From IMG/VR virus record IMGVR_UViG_3300049222_000815, positions 1-61,231 of that record: DNA of 61,231 bases; one strand, 5' to 3'. Of the stretch, positions 22,474-31,374 are shown piece by piece; position 1 is the stretch's first letter, and each line of letters opens with the position of its first letter. The notes below the pieces were generated by a model that saw nothing but the letters and a program-made list of their open reading frames with translations, had not been told where the DNA came from and did no database searches. Source of the stretch: a virus. The position numbers and the translations under genes are program-made.

Positions 22474-23512
22474 TTAAAAGTTTTAGGTTTTTAATTAATA
22501 CTTTTGAAAGCTTTTTGTTTTTGTGCAATTTATTGGCAAAAGATATAACTTTGGGGGTTTGATCTAAATCCTTTATTAATAGTAATTTTTGTTTCCATTT
22601 TTTAAAGTCTAAATCATTCATGTCTCCAAAATCATTTTTATCAGGTAAACAAATTTTGATGTTATCTTTATCATAATAATTTAATAGTTTTAAATAATTT
22701 TTAACTGCCGCGTCCATTCCGCGATTATCTGATTTGGCTGAATCGTTATTAAATGATATGTATATTTGTTTAAAATCAAATCCAACAATTGCACACAGCA
22801 GCTTAGATGAGATATCTAAACCAAAAGAAACTAAAACATTATTAAATCCGTTCTGCATTAGATTTAAACAGTCTCCTATACTTTCAACTATAATTACATA
22901 ATCTCTATCTACTCCATCAAAAAATACTCCTTCATCAGTTGGAACATATGCAGGATAAACCCAATTACTTTTTCTTCCTTTATGTTTCCACTTGGGTCGA
23001 TCTGGTTTATTAGACATGTCCCTGCCAGAAAAACCTATAATTTGAGAGTGCTCATTGTAAATTGGAAAAACAAAACGCTGATACATTGCTCCTTTAGTAG
23101 CTAAGCCAGAGTTTAATTGAATAAGTATATCGGAAGAGATACCTCTATCGTTATAAAATTTATAATGCGGAAATAGTTTAGATAGTAAAGAGCTTGGGTA
23201 TATAGTTTCCATTTCAATTTTTTCTTCTTTATGATTGGATCTTTCAGACAAAAAGAATATTTCCTCCTTGTTGAGATATTCCGATAAGATTTTAGAATCA
23301 TTGGTTTTTAGCGTTAAAGCTAGCAAGTTCTTAAAAGGCATGAATGAAGTTTCTCTAACATAATCTTTCCATGCTCCTGTATCTTTATAAATCTGCAACG
23401 CAGTTTGATTATCACCACCACGGTAAACAGCAGAGCACTGCCAATAAGAACCTTTGTCGCTAAGCTTGTAGCCTAAGCTTTCAAGTATTGATTTTATTTT
23501 AGTGGAATCCAT
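22466..23512 (-). CDS. DNA primase (Toprim, DnaG/gp61-like)
   Basis: 348 aa. The N-terminal segment (SYWQCSAVYRGGDNQTALQI) is a residual zinc-domain-like fold with only one Cys. The catalytic core has FPIYNEHSQIIGFSGRDM (~residues 149-166), the Toprim Glu strand DYVIIVESIGDCLNLM (~204-219), and IYISFNNDSAKSDNRGMDA, in which the first Asp of the usual DxD is Asn, a form I also associate with T4-like marine phage primases. Overlaps the nuclease gene by eight bases and abuts dnaB. Confidence 0.82.
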   Translation of the reverse strand: MDSTKIKSILESLGYKLSDKGSYWQCSAVYRGGDNQTALQIYKDTGAWKDYVRETSFMPFKNLLALTLKTNDSKILSEYLNKEEIFFLSERSNHKEEKIEMETIYPSSLLSKLFPHYKFYNDRGISSDILIQLNSGLATKGAMYQRFVFPIYNEHSQIIGFSGRDMSNKPDRPKWKHKGRKSNWVYPAYVPTDEGVFFDGVDRDYVIIVESIGDCLNLMQNGFNNVLVSFGLDISSKLLCAIVGFDFKQIYISFNNDSAKSDNRGMDAAVKNYLKLLNYYDKDNIKICLPDKNDFGDMNDLDFKKWKQKLLLIKDLDQTPKVISFANKLHKNKKLSKVLIKNLKLLND

Positions 23513-25023
23513 TAAATGTCAGGTAATTCGTTGGGGTTATTATTTAATGCGATATTATCTGTAGCTAATTGAGTTTCCACCCAATCTTGAAGGTCTCCAT
23601 TCTCTGTAATTCTGAAATTTTCAAAAGTAAAAAACAAACAATTTCTTTGAAATGTACTTTCATCAGGCATTCTAACTGGATTTATAGCTCTAGCATAGTC
23701 TTTGCCGAGGTGTCGATTTTTAACACAAGTTAGTTTGTGAGTTCCAAAATCTGGAGAGTCTAACATTTCTTCGTTGGATTTTGGGCGAAGAATAAATAAA
23801 TGAGAACAAATATGTGTTATTCTATCTGATAAAGAGACAATACTTTCATCTTCTATGATATTTTCAGTTCTACGGTTATTAGTTATTCCAGTACGATTAC
23901 TTTGGACACTGGTCATCATTGCAATCATGGGTTTGCCGTCAAATAAAATTTCACTTTTAACCATTCTTTTAAAAGTCTCTAACATTTCTCCAACAATCTG
24001 CCACTCATTTTTATTTCCAGATTTTTCTGATGCAGTTTTTATGTAATCATAGTTAAAGATCATGGGATTGCCTCGACCAACTTTACTATAATAAAAACGC
24101 TTAACTAGGTTTGACATTTCAGTAGCAGACATACCAGCAACATCATAATAATAGAGGTTGAGTTTTTTAATTTTTGGCCAAACCGACCTAACTCTATTAA
24201 CTACATCTTGTCCTGCTTGCCTCCATTTTCCAGTCTCAATTAAATGCAAAGGAACATCGGACATAGAAGAACATAAACGAGCCATTAATTCTTCCTTACT
24301 CATCTCTCCATTATCGAAATGTAAAACAGGGACACCTCCGTTTAACTTAGAGGTCTGTAAGCAAAAATCCAAACACCATTGCGTCTTACCTACTCCAGAC
24401 CTAGCAGTAATAACTGTAATATTACCTTCCCTAAGTAAGGATCCATAAAGGTCGTGCAATCGAGGATGTGGGCATTTTAAGCCAAACTCCTCGATAGGAT
24501 TATTCCCCCTATCTTCAGCCCAATCTTCCATTTCAGAAAATAAATTTTCGGGATTTTCAGAAACACTATCAAAAATGTTCATTCCATTGTTAAAAATTCG
24601 GTCAGCTTTTTCACTTAATAATTCAAACGAATCATTGGGTGAGGCTTTTTCCATTGCATTTTTAACTTCTAATGCACAACTTGCAATTCTACGCCTGGAA
24701 CTTAAAGTTTTTAAATCTTTAGCGACAGATACGATTCCTTTTGCGGATGTCTTTCTAAGCGATAGCGATTGTATATAATCTGCTATATTGATATTGTCTT
24801 CAAACGATATTCCTAAACCAATAGCTCTTTCGGATATCATTACGTAATCAATAGCTTCGCTTGATTCAATTGCATTTTTAATAATGCAAAAAATAGTCCT
24901 ATTTACTTGAGACGTTTTATTATAAAAATCATCTTCATGAATAAATGGAGCTATCTCGACAAACACATCTGGGTGATTAATTAATCCAGCTAAAAGCTGT
25001 TTTTCAAGATCAAAAGAATACAT
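23512..25023 (-). CDS. dnaB: Replicative DNA helicase, DnaB-like
   Basis: 503 aa from the ATG at 25021-25023 (MYSFDLEKQLLAGLINHPD). A longer TTG frame begins inside the -35 of the promoter and is not real. The N-terminal domain (residues ~1-100) is DnaB/gp41-like; then ITVITARSGVGKTQWCLDF (Walker A, ~200-218) with downstream LHFDNGEMSKEEL, the NYDYIKTAS Walker B region, and the sensor-type segment ending VKNRHLGKDYA. ATP-driven 5'-3' unwinding ahead of the fork. First gene of dnaB-primase-nuclease operon. Confidence 0.9.
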   Translation of the reverse strand: MYSFDLEKQLLAGLINHPDVFVEIAPFIHEDDFYNKTSQVNRTIFCIIKNAIESSEAIDYVMISERAIGLGISFEDNINIADYIQSLSLRKTSAKGIVSVAKDLKTLSSRRRIASCALEVKNAMEKASPNDSFELLSEKADRIFNNGMNIFDSVSENPENLFSEMEDWAEDRGNNPIEEFGLKCPHPRLHDLYGSLLREGNITVITARSGVGKTQWCLDFCLQTSKLNGGVPVLHFDNGEMSKEELMARLCSSMSDVPLHLIETGKWRQAGQDVVNRVRSVWPKIKKLNLYYYDVAGMSATEMSNLVKRFYYSKVGRGNPMIFNYDYIKTASEKSGNKNEWQIVGEMLETFKRMVKSEILFDGKPMIAMMTSVQSNRTGITNNRRTENIIEDESIVSLSDRITHICSHLFILRPKSNEEMLDSPDFGTHKLTCVKNRHLGKDYARAINPVRMPDESTFQRNCLFFTFENFRITENGDLQDWVETQLATDNIALNNNPNELPDI

Positions 25024-25033
25024 AATATTCCAA

Positions 25034-25062
25034 ATGATAGCACAAACAAAAAGAAAAGTCAA
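25034..25062 (-). promoter_or_regulatory. Class I (sigma-70) promoter of the helicase operon
   Basis: TTGACT (25057-25062), 17-base spacer, TATCAT (25034-25039), extended -10 TGC. Ten bases to the ATG, predicting a leader of 3-4 bases without a ribosome-binding site. Confidence 0.8.
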
Positions 25063-25068
25063 GTAATA

Positions 25069-25323
25069 TTAATCGTTCTGTCCAAAAGAATTATCAACTT
25101 CTTCAATTTCAGTAAGGTACTGCTCCATAGATTTGCGGATTCCCATTTCTGTAATTTGACTACCTGAACGCGAGTAAACAACAGGTCGGCCATGTTGATC
25201 TGGATAGACTAACAAAAACCCTTTAGATGATTCTGCAGAACCTCCAGTGAACTCATATAATTTTTCAAAAAATCCTTGAGGGATTTGAAATTCAGGCAAA
25301 TTCGAAGGGTCAATATTTTCCAT
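25069..25323 (-). CDS. Conserved small phage protein, 84 aa
   Basis: Start at the ATG 25321-25323 (MENIDPSNLPEFQIPQGF). Predicted beta-rich core GFLLVYPDQHGRPVVYSRSG and helical C-terminus MGIRKSMEQYLTEIEE. The pattern resembles a small protein common in T4-like marine phages with unknown function. Class II box 11 bases upstream. It is the only gene between the recA-glycan and helicase operons. Confidence 0.6.
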   Translation of the reverse strand: MENIDPSNLPEFQIPQGFFEKLYEFTGGSAESSKGFLLVYPDQHGRPVVYSRSGSQITEMGIRKSMEQYLTEIEEVDNSFGQND

Positions 25324-25334
25324 AAACAATATAT

Positions 25335-25343
25335 ATTACACTA
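25335..25343 (-). promoter_or_regulatory. Class II promoter-like box (TAGTGTAATATAT)
   Basis: One of the best class II matches: TAGTGTAATATAT starting one base after the stop codon of the nuclease gene, 11 bases before the ATG at 25323. Confidence 0.5.
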
Positions 25344-25344
25344 A

Positions 25345-25761
25345 TCACAAAAGAATATCCATTTTTTTAAAAAAGGATTTTGATAGTTTAGTTTTATCTT
25401 TTTCAAAAATTTCAATCAACTTAATTTCATTCAATTCACAAAAATCATTTTTTTGATGATCTCTTTTTAATTGCATTAAATAATTACTTTTATAATTACC
25501 ATGAAAAAAGGGAACATATCTAGTATGCTGATCACCTTGAACTTCAATAGCTATTTTTTCATTAGCGTTATATAAATCAAAAGTCATTCTTGTTCCTGCA
25601 ATAGGAAACTCTTCAAACACGACATCTCTATGCCAGTAATCTTTAAAGAAGTCTTTGACTAGTTTTTGAAACTTACTGCGACTATCTCCATCCCAGTCGA
25701 TAATATATTTGTGAGCACCAATAATTTTTCTGGTTGAGCCGTTTAAAGTCTTAAACTTCAA
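25345..25761 (-). CDS. Vsr/homing-like PD-(D/E)XK endonuclease
   Basis: 138 aa, TTG start overlapping the stop of the glycosyltransferase gene. FPIAGTRMTFDLYNANEKIAIEVQGDQH (read as FPIAGTRMTFDLYN and EKIAIEVQGDQH, residues ~52-80) gives the D...ExQ core of Vsr-like nucleases, followed by the QLKRDHQKNDFCELN helix with conserved Asp/Lys typical of that family and KLIEI. Probably cuts or nicks DNA; specificity unknown. Last gene of the long recA-glycan operon. Confidence 0.7.
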   Translation of the reverse strand: MKFKTLNGSTRKIIGAHKYIIDWDGDSRSKFQKLVKDFFKDYWHRDVVFEEFPIAGTRMTFDLYNANEKIAIEVQGDQHTRYVPFFHGNYKSNYLMQLKRDHQKNDFCELNEIKLIEIFEKDKTKLSKSFFKKMDILL

Positions 25762-27443
25762 CCTTCTATTCTTTCTTCTGGTTTATAATGTTTGAATCTA
25801 TCGTGAGTGACGGTAGATGCAAGTAGAACCGCAGGTTTTATTTCACCCTTTTTAGTCTCTTGAAAAATGTGAGACATCCAAGTTTGTTCGTAAGGGTGAG
25901 CCCATTTTGTGTTTATAAACATTTTTTTATTACCTTCTTTACTGGTAATGTGAGGCCAATTAGCATAATATATATCTCCACTAATATATGATAAGCCGTC
26001 GAGAACTTCAATGTGTTTAAATTCTGTCCTAGGGCAATTAGGATCTAAACCTGTAGATGGTAGTTGATCATAATCAGGCCATGTGTCTGTTCTATATTGC
26101 TGAGGAACATTGTACCAACTGACCTGAATATTGTTATCCATATAAACTTCTGTATATGAAAGCTTTAGAAAATCAAACTTTTCTTTAAGCATTATTTGAT
26201 GAATTTTTTTATAAAGGTTTGGAATATATTTATTAAATCCATTTCTACATACACCTTCATCAGGATCAGATATTGTCATGTCATCCTCAAAAAATAAATA
26301 AAAATCAGAATCACTCTCGTCAAAATGCTCTGCAGCAAATTGTCTGCCCCCGCAAATCCCTAAATTTTGATCCATAGAAATGTGCTCAAATCCATATTTA
26401 GATGCAATATTTCTATTCCCCTCTCTAGCCTGCTCATTAGTAGAGTTATCTATAATAATTTTTTGTGTTGGGTGAGTCAGGAACCCTTCATGTTTTTGCA
26501 AAGATTTAATTGTTGCCTCTAGCTGTTCTGGGTAATTAAAAGTAAGAAAATACAAGTTGGTTTTAACATGTGATATATCGTTAATTAAAGGAGTAAATTT
26601 TTTACGCTTAGAAGTAAAACTTTCTAATTTCGCTGATCTATTTTTAATCGCTTCAATAAATTTTACAATTAATCCATTGCTATCTAAGGCATATCGTTTA
26701 TAGTATTCTGGGAATAATTTAGCCATGATTGAAAAAACACTCTCTTCAGTACCAGCCAAGCCTTCATTTATGCTTTGCTCTAACAGGTGATAATACTCAG
26801 CATTAGCTTGACTTAAGAAGTCTTTGTGTCCGCCAAATAAACCACCCCTGCACACATAATCTACTTTTTGTTGCGCATATTTATTAATTGCGTTAAATTC
26901 AAAACCATGAATTTCTTTATCCGCTTCATAGGGATAAGATAAAAATAGAAATGGATCCATATTATCAACGATCCTATTTAAAACTTCCTCATCATAAAAG
27001 TAGTTTTCATAAACAGTTTGAGTGATTCCTGCATCTAGCCATAAAAAATAATCTGTGTCAAACGGGTTCCATATCTTGGAGTCATGTAAGAAAAACATCT
27101 TAGACATAACAATAGGGTTATAGTATTCATTTTTACATTGTGGGCTTTCTGGAAGCCAACCTGCTTGATTTTGCCATGATGGACTATTTCTGATTGATTG
27201 CCACTTATTCCAGAATGGAGAAAACATTCTATTTTTAATGTCCTCCAACTCATAAATGCGAACAAAAGTATTTTCTTTTGATCTACGCTCCCAAACGAAA
27301 GACTCCAGAGATTTAGGGATCCACAGCACCATATTGCATGGAATTTTAAGAAATTTATCAAAGTGTTCTTCGTACCTAGACCAATCGCGCCCAGCGCGAT
27401 TAATGTTCCAGAGACCGCTGACTATAGTTAAATTTTTATTCAT
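25758..27443 (-). CDS. Two-domain glycosyltransferase (HtrL/YibB-like plus GT2-like)
   Basis: 561 aa. Residues ~1-270 resemble HtrL/YibB proteins: IVSGLWNINRAGRDWSRY, then YFLWLDAGITQTVYENYF and VCRGGLFGGHKDF, with a DxG nucleotide-sugar site (WLDAG). Residues ~295-561 are GT2-like: NLYFLTFNYPEQLEATIKSL, KIIIDNSTNE, NLGICGGRQFA and the acidic motif FFEDDM. A fused pair suggests two sequential sugar transfers on the same acceptor. Four-base overlaps on both sides. Confidence 0.78.
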   Translation of the reverse strand: MNKNLTIVSGLWNINRAGRDWSRYEEHFDKFLKIPCNMVLWIPKSLESFVWERRSKENTFVRIYELEDIKNRMFSPFWNKWQSIRNSPSWQNQAGWLPESPQCKNEYYNPIVMSKMFFLHDSKIWNPFDTDYFLWLDAGITQTVYENYFYDEEVLNRIVDNMDPFLFLSYPYEADKEIHGFEFNAINKYAQQKVDYVCRGGLFGGHKDFLSQANAEYYHLLEQSINEGLAGTEESVFSIMAKLFPEYYKRYALDSNGLIVKFIEAIKNRSAKLESFTSKRKKFTPLINDISHVKTNLYFLTFNYPEQLEATIKSLQKHEGFLTHPTQKIIIDNSTNEQAREGNRNIASKYGFEHISMDQNLGICGGRQFAAEHFDESDSDFYLFFEDDMTISDPDEGVCRNGFNKYIPNLYKKIHQIMLKEKFDFLKLSYTEVYMDNNIQVSWYNVPQQYRTDTWPDYDQLPSTGLDPNCPRTEFKHIEVLDGLSYISGDIYYANWPHITSKEGNKKMFINTKWAHPYEQTWMSHIFQETKKGEIKPAVLLASTVTHDRFKHYKPEERIEG

Positions 27444-27955
27444 TTTTTTGAAAAGATTGCTAAGCTGTCTACTATATTAATTTTTTTATATAAACTTTCT
27501 ACGATATTATGATACTTAGGTCTATGAGTATAGTCATGAATCATTAATAAACCATCAATATCTAAATATCCAAACACTTCTACTGCACAGTAAGCTCTAG
27601 CTCTACCGTCAATTAAAATTTTACTGTATTTACTACAAGGAAGTTCATGAACTTTTTTGAAATAAGGTTGCCATTTTAATTTATGGTCTTCACTGGTATA
27701 ATCACAATGAATATTATTATCTAAAAAGAAACATTCGGCATGAAAGATTTTAGTGTTGCTTTGGACTTGAGATGAAACAGTGTCATGCCAAGCCTTCACA
27801 TGCTCAATGCTATAATAATTTTTAACATATTTAGAAAAGTATAATGTGCTTGATCCTGAACCGTACTCTAATACTGTATCGTCTTTATTTAGAATGGAAG
27901 ATATAAAACCGACCTCTTGGGTAGTCATATCCATTGGTTTATTGGGAAGCCTCAT
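27440..27955 (-). CDS. Class I SAM methyltransferase-like protein
   Basis: 171 aa. LNKDDTVLEYGSGSSTLYFS (~residues 22-41) is motif I (GxGxS), followed by YYSIEH (acidic second-strand end) and KILIDGRARAYCA with the post-motif Asp. This matches small-molecule or sugar methyltransferases related to CmcI. Embedded in glycosyltransferase genes with four-base overlaps, so an O-methylation of phage-made glycan is likely. Substrate unknown. Confidence 0.7.
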   Translation of the reverse strand: MRLPNKPMDMTTQEVGFISSILNKDDTVLEYGSGSSTLYFSKYVKNYYSIEHVKAWHDTVSSQVQSNTKIFHAECFFLDNNIHCDYTSEDHKLKWQPYFKKVHELPCSKYSKILIDGRARAYCAVEVFGYLDIDGLLMIHDYTHRPKYHNIVESLYKKINIVDSLAIFSKK

Positions 27956-28539
27956 ATTTTTTCCACCAAAACCCTACCACCAATAGAAATAACTTTAATT
28001 GATTGAGAGTATTCAGACAAAAACATATCGATACCTCTCTTAGTTGTATTTGGGTCATCTGCTGTACCCCAGTTATAGTCGTCAAATAATATTTTGCCAC
28101 CAGAGCGACACAAATTTAAACAACCAACCCCATCAAGGTAAACTGCTTCACACCTGTGGTCTCCATCAATAAAACAGAAGTCTATAGTATTAGATAAATG
28201 ACCCAAGGCTATAAAAGCATCAGAACTAGTTTTACGCACTAATTCTATTTTCCCTGAATCCATATGAGCTTTAGTATTATAAATAAATTTATCATATTGA
28301 CCTGAAAAATATTTCCAACGACCATCATTATCAATAGCATTTTGTTCATTTAAATTTTCTGATAAATAACAATCCAATAAAGGATCAATGCATATAAGCT
28401 TTCCATCGCTAGGCAAATTATCAGCGATTGCATTTGATGTTTGACCTTCAAAGCAACCTATTTCTATGCAATTTTTAACACCTTCTTTACTTGCTAATTG
28501 CAAAATTTGAGAATCGGGACCGAGTACTGTATATTTCAT
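27952..28539 (-). CDS. Class I SAM methyltransferase (Methyltransf_24-like)
   Basis: 195 aa. NCIEIGCFEGQTSNAIAD (motif I, ~residues 22-39), KLICIDP (motif II acid), IDFCFIDGDHRCEAVYLD (~motif IV, metal-binding-like Asp/His) and GGKILFDDYNWG. The DGDH...DDYxWG pattern is typical of sugar or glycan O-methyltransferases of this family. Part of the recA-glycan operon. Confidence 0.8.
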   Translation of the reverse strand: MKYTVLGPDSQILQLASKEGVKNCIEIGCFEGQTSNAIADNLPSDGKLICIDPLLDCYLSENLNEQNAIDNDGRWKYFSGQYDKFIYNTKAHMDSGKIELVRKTSSDAFIALGHLSNTIDFCFIDGDHRCEAVYLDGVGCLNLCRSGGKILFDDYNWGTADDPNTTKRGIDMFLSEYSQSIKVISIGGRVLVEKI

Positions 28540-29459
28540 ATTATATTGGATTTTAAGAGTAAATTAAATGTATTTTTAATCATTAAATCCATTGTAAAAT
28601 TGGATTTATAAAAATTGTAACCATTTAGAGAAATTTTATTTAGGTAATTATAATCTTTTCTGACTGATTGATATTTCTCAATTATGTGTTGAGATAACAA
28701 TTCAATGTTTTGTGGAATTGGAGTTAACGCATTGTAGTTAGGCTCCCAATCTACAGGTATATATGTGTCATCTGGTATATCAATTAATAATTTAGATGTA
28801 AACCTAGGTCTAAGGAAAGGCATGCCTGTTAACCAATATTCAATATCTCGATTGCACATATCTCTGATGCCAGACATAGAAAAAGCTAATCTAGAAGAAG
28901 TTAGTTCTTGTTGGTAATTTTTAGACTTGGTGCTTTCTATATCAATGCCTTGAATTTGTGATTTAGATAAATAATCTAAAAGATTGCGGATTCCAGGTAT
29001 CATTAAACCTCTGAAATAAATATTGTCATTTTTAGGATTATAGCAATTTTCTTTATATAGAGAATTACTCTGCCAAGGTCTAAAATACCAAGGTTTAATT
29101 TTAGGTATAATTTCGGGCCAGTCTCGCTTTATTATTGTTTCGTCATAGTGACCAGAATAAATAGCTGCAATTTTATCAATTGGAAGATTTTGAAAACCGC
29201 CCTTAAGTTGCTTGAGATCAAAAAAAGTTGTAAACAATATACATTTTTCTGTGCTTGGGTTGGCTAAAAGTAGGTTATTTAAATTGAAGTTTACTTCGTG
29301 GCCAAAAATATTTCTAACACCATAACCAGAAGCATTTTTATGACTGAATTCTACATATTGTAGTTTTATTTTTTTTGTTTCTAGAAATTCAAAAAATAAT
29401 TGATTGAAATGCCAGAACCATTCCGACTTACTTGTAGAAATGTCCCCAGCAAATAACAT
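28536..29459 (-). CDS. Putative glycosyltransferase, CAP10/exostosin-like
   Basis: 307 aa. The C-terminal half has IYFRGLMIPGIRNLLDYL, then RLAFSMSGIRDMCNRDIEYW and MPFLRPRFTSKLLID, a pattern of CAP10/exostosin-like GT-B enzymes (RG near the N-side, later Glu/Asp in a nucleotide-sugar site, and PFLRPRF). Family assignment is tentative. Overlaps neighbours by 1-4 bases; likely acts in the same glycan pathway. Confidence 0.6.
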   Translation of the reverse strand: MLFAGDISTSKSEWFWHFNQLFFEFLETKKIKLQYVEFSHKNASGYGVRNIFGHEVNFNLNNLLLANPSTEKCILFTTFFDLKQLKGGFQNLPIDKIAAIYSGHYDETIIKRDWPEIIPKIKPWYFRPWQSNSLYKENCYNPKNDNIYFRGLMIPGIRNLLDYLSKSQIQGIDIESTKSKNYQQELTSSRLAFSMSGIRDMCNRDIEYWLTGMPFLRPRFTSKLLIDIPDDTYIPVDWEPNYNALTPIPQNIELLSQHIIEKYQSVRKDYNYLNKISLNGYNFYKSNFTMDLMIKNTFNLLLKSNII

Positions 29460-30100
29460 TAAGCTAATTTACGAGAACTTAACCAAGCAACAGAACTGAA
29501 TTCATTATCCATAAAAAGCTCTAAGTTATATGTAGAGAAAGATTGTTCTACATCTGAAAATTTAATTTCATGCCAATTCCAAATTTTATCTTTAATATGA
29601 GAGTTGAAGTAATCTAAGTCTTTAGCATAATCGTGGGCCATGATGTGATCACCAGGTTTTAAGAATTCTGACAACACAGGAAACTCTAAACGCTTGCAGC
29701 CACCATCACACAACACAAGTGTTTTACCTGAAGATTGTATGAATTTTACAGGATCTGAATTTCTGTCAAATATCTGCCAAGGATGTATTTTAGTATTAAA
29801 AACATTATCATTAAAAAATTTTACTTTTTCCCCCTTATCTATATAAGATTGAATTGCTGGCGGAGCAGATTTGTGGTTAGTGTCAAATGTCCATACTTCG
29901 CAATTGTTTTGTCCTGCATTATTCAATGCATCAATAACCATCAAAGTGGTTCCACCAAATGCTGATCCAATTTCAATAACCCTACTAAATTGAACTTGAT
30001 CAAAAAGAGATCTAAAGACGTTAGCTGCTTGAGGGACTTGCATTGTGGTAACTTGATGTCCGTGTTTTGAGTGGTATGTAAAATGGCCTTGCACGCTCAT
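29459..30100 (-). CDS. Class I SAM methyltransferase (CmcI-like)
   Basis: 213 aa from the ATG at 30098-30100 (MSVQGHFTYHSKHGH), which lies just after the upstream stop; an earlier TTG frame lacks support. RVIEIGSAFGGTTLMVIDAL is motif I, EVWTFDTNHKSAPP the acidic strand, TLVLCDGGCKRLE and DHIMAHDYAKD (metal-like Asp/His) follow. Cephalosporin hydroxylase/CmcI-type enzymes act on sugars in many polysaccharide loci. Third methyltransferase in this operon. Confidence 0.78.
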   Translation of the reverse strand: MSVQGHFTYHSKHGHQVTTMQVPQAANVFRSLFDQVQFSRVIEIGSAFGGTTLMVIDALNNAGQNNCEVWTFDTNHKSAPPAIQSYIDKGEKVKFFNDNVFNTKIHPWQIFDRNSDPVKFIQSSGKTLVLCDGGCKRLEFPVLSEFLKPGDHIMAHDYAKDLDYFNSHIKDKIWNWHEIKFSDVEQSFSTYNLELFMDNEFSSVAWLSSRKLA

Positions 30101-30105
30101 GGTTT

Positions 30106-31374
30106 TTATCTTTCTACTTGCCTTTCTACTCTTTCTGCCCAACCACGCTTTTTACTATTAGCCCAATAAACTACGCGGCTTGGTTTTTTATCTGTCATAA
30201 ACATTTCTTCGTAATGTATTGGTTTTGAATTTTTCATAAATTGATTTAATTGCTCTCCCTCTATTGATTTAGAAAATATACCTTCTCCATTTTCATCATC
30301 AAATGCAACCAAAATAGATTGGTAATCGTCTTTAGGCATTTCATGACGCTCTAAATTTACTAAATGATAAAAGGAAAACATAAAACTATCTTCCCATTCT
30401 TTTTCGTTCTTGTATGGATAAGGGTTTGGTGGAAAATAATTATCTTTAGTATATTTTTGAAAAGATTTTTTTTTGAAATGTATACCTGCATACTTCTCAT
30501 AATCACGCAAGGTTCTTTTGTTACCTAATCCATATTCACCCAAATCGATTCCATTATCTTCAACTCCAATTAATTGCCTAATCCTAGCTCTTGCGGAATC
30601 ATTTCCTTTCCACCACATATCGTCTCCACGTTTGCTTTGATCGTCCCATACTAACTTGCCAGCCCTCTCTTCTCTCATGGTTGCATGCCAAATGATTACT
30701 TTATGAGGGTGAAACAAATCATATCCATGAGTAAAACTACGCACAGTTAAATTTAATTCTTCTCCAGCAAAAAATATATTTTTATCATGTTTTACATCGC
30801 GTGCCCATTGATTGCTGCCAAAAGCAAAATGACCACTTAAAAACCTAGCGGGATAAGGTTTGGTTAATTTTTTCCAATCTCTAACTCCAGTTGGTCGAAT
30901 AAAAATAGTGTTATGGGGGTAAAAGCATGCAGCTTCAGAAATCCATGGCTCTTGAACTCTGTCTTCTGGGTCGTTAAAAGGGTTGTAATATGGTAAATAT
31001 CCTCCAATTACTGGATTATAGCCATCACATTGTAATTGTTCATGCCAATTAATTAATGTTGAATCCCAATTTTTTGCAAATCTATGATGAGAGTCGAGCT
31101 GGCAGACAAAATCTTCATCAGTTAATAGTTCATCATTAATGATTGCTCTTGCGGTAGCTAAACCTTTAGCTTCTGTATGTGGCATATCATGAATTTTGAA
31201 TCTAGAGTCATCTCTATAGTCATCAAGATTATCAAATCCATCATCTTCGCAATATTGCCTACATATTCCAAAACGGATTCTATCAGGATGCTCAGCATTA
31301 TCAAGAGCACTTTTAATTGTGGGGATTAATTCAGGCTCTCTATATGCAGGTAAGTGAACTAGTATAGTTTTCAT
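30106..31374 (-). CDS. GlcNAc-transferase-like glycosyltransferase (PF11397 type), copy 1
   Basis: 422 aa. Starts TILVHLPAYREPELIPTI, the signature of Skp1-GlcNAc-transferase-like enzymes, with RFGICRQYCEDDG, FVCQLDSHHRFAKNWD (DxH metal/nucleotide site), RFLSGHFAFG and FFAGEELNLTVRSFTHGYDL. It is a close paralogue of the adjacent upstream gene, indicating tandem duplication; the C-termini differ, suggesting different acceptors. Confidence 0.85.
   Translation of the reverse strand: MKTILVHLPAYREPELIPTIKSALDNAEHPDRIRFGICRQYCEDDGFDNLDDYRDDSRFKIHDMPHTEAKGLATARAIINDELLTDEDFVCQLDSHHRFAKNWDSTLINWHEQLQCDGYNPVIGGYLPYYNPFNDPEDRVQEPWISEAACFYPHNTIFIRPTGVRDWKKLTKPYPARFLSGHFAFGSNQWARDVKHDKNIFFAGEELNLTVRSFTHGYDLFHPHKVIIWHATMREERAGKLVWDDQSKRGDDMWWKGNDSARARIRQLIGVEDNGIDLGEYGLGNKRTLRDYEKYAGIHFKKKSFQKYTKDNYFPPNPYPYKNEKEWEDSFMFSFYHLVNLERHEMPKDDYQSILVAFDDENGEGIFSKSIEGEQLNQFMKNSKPIHYEEMFMTDKKPSRVVYWANSKKRGWAERVERQVER

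Noticed and set aside
22466-23512. Primase inactivated by Asp-to-Asn in the Toprim motif
   Set aside because: FNND occurs, as far as I recall, in other T4-like marine primases; remaining Glu and Asp residues are present.
25023-25062. N-terminal extension of the helicase (TTG start)
   Set aside because: The TTG and following bases are the -35 box and spacer of the promoter. MYSFDLEKQLL is the normal DnaB-type start. The same applies to TTG starts at 54631 and 12505.
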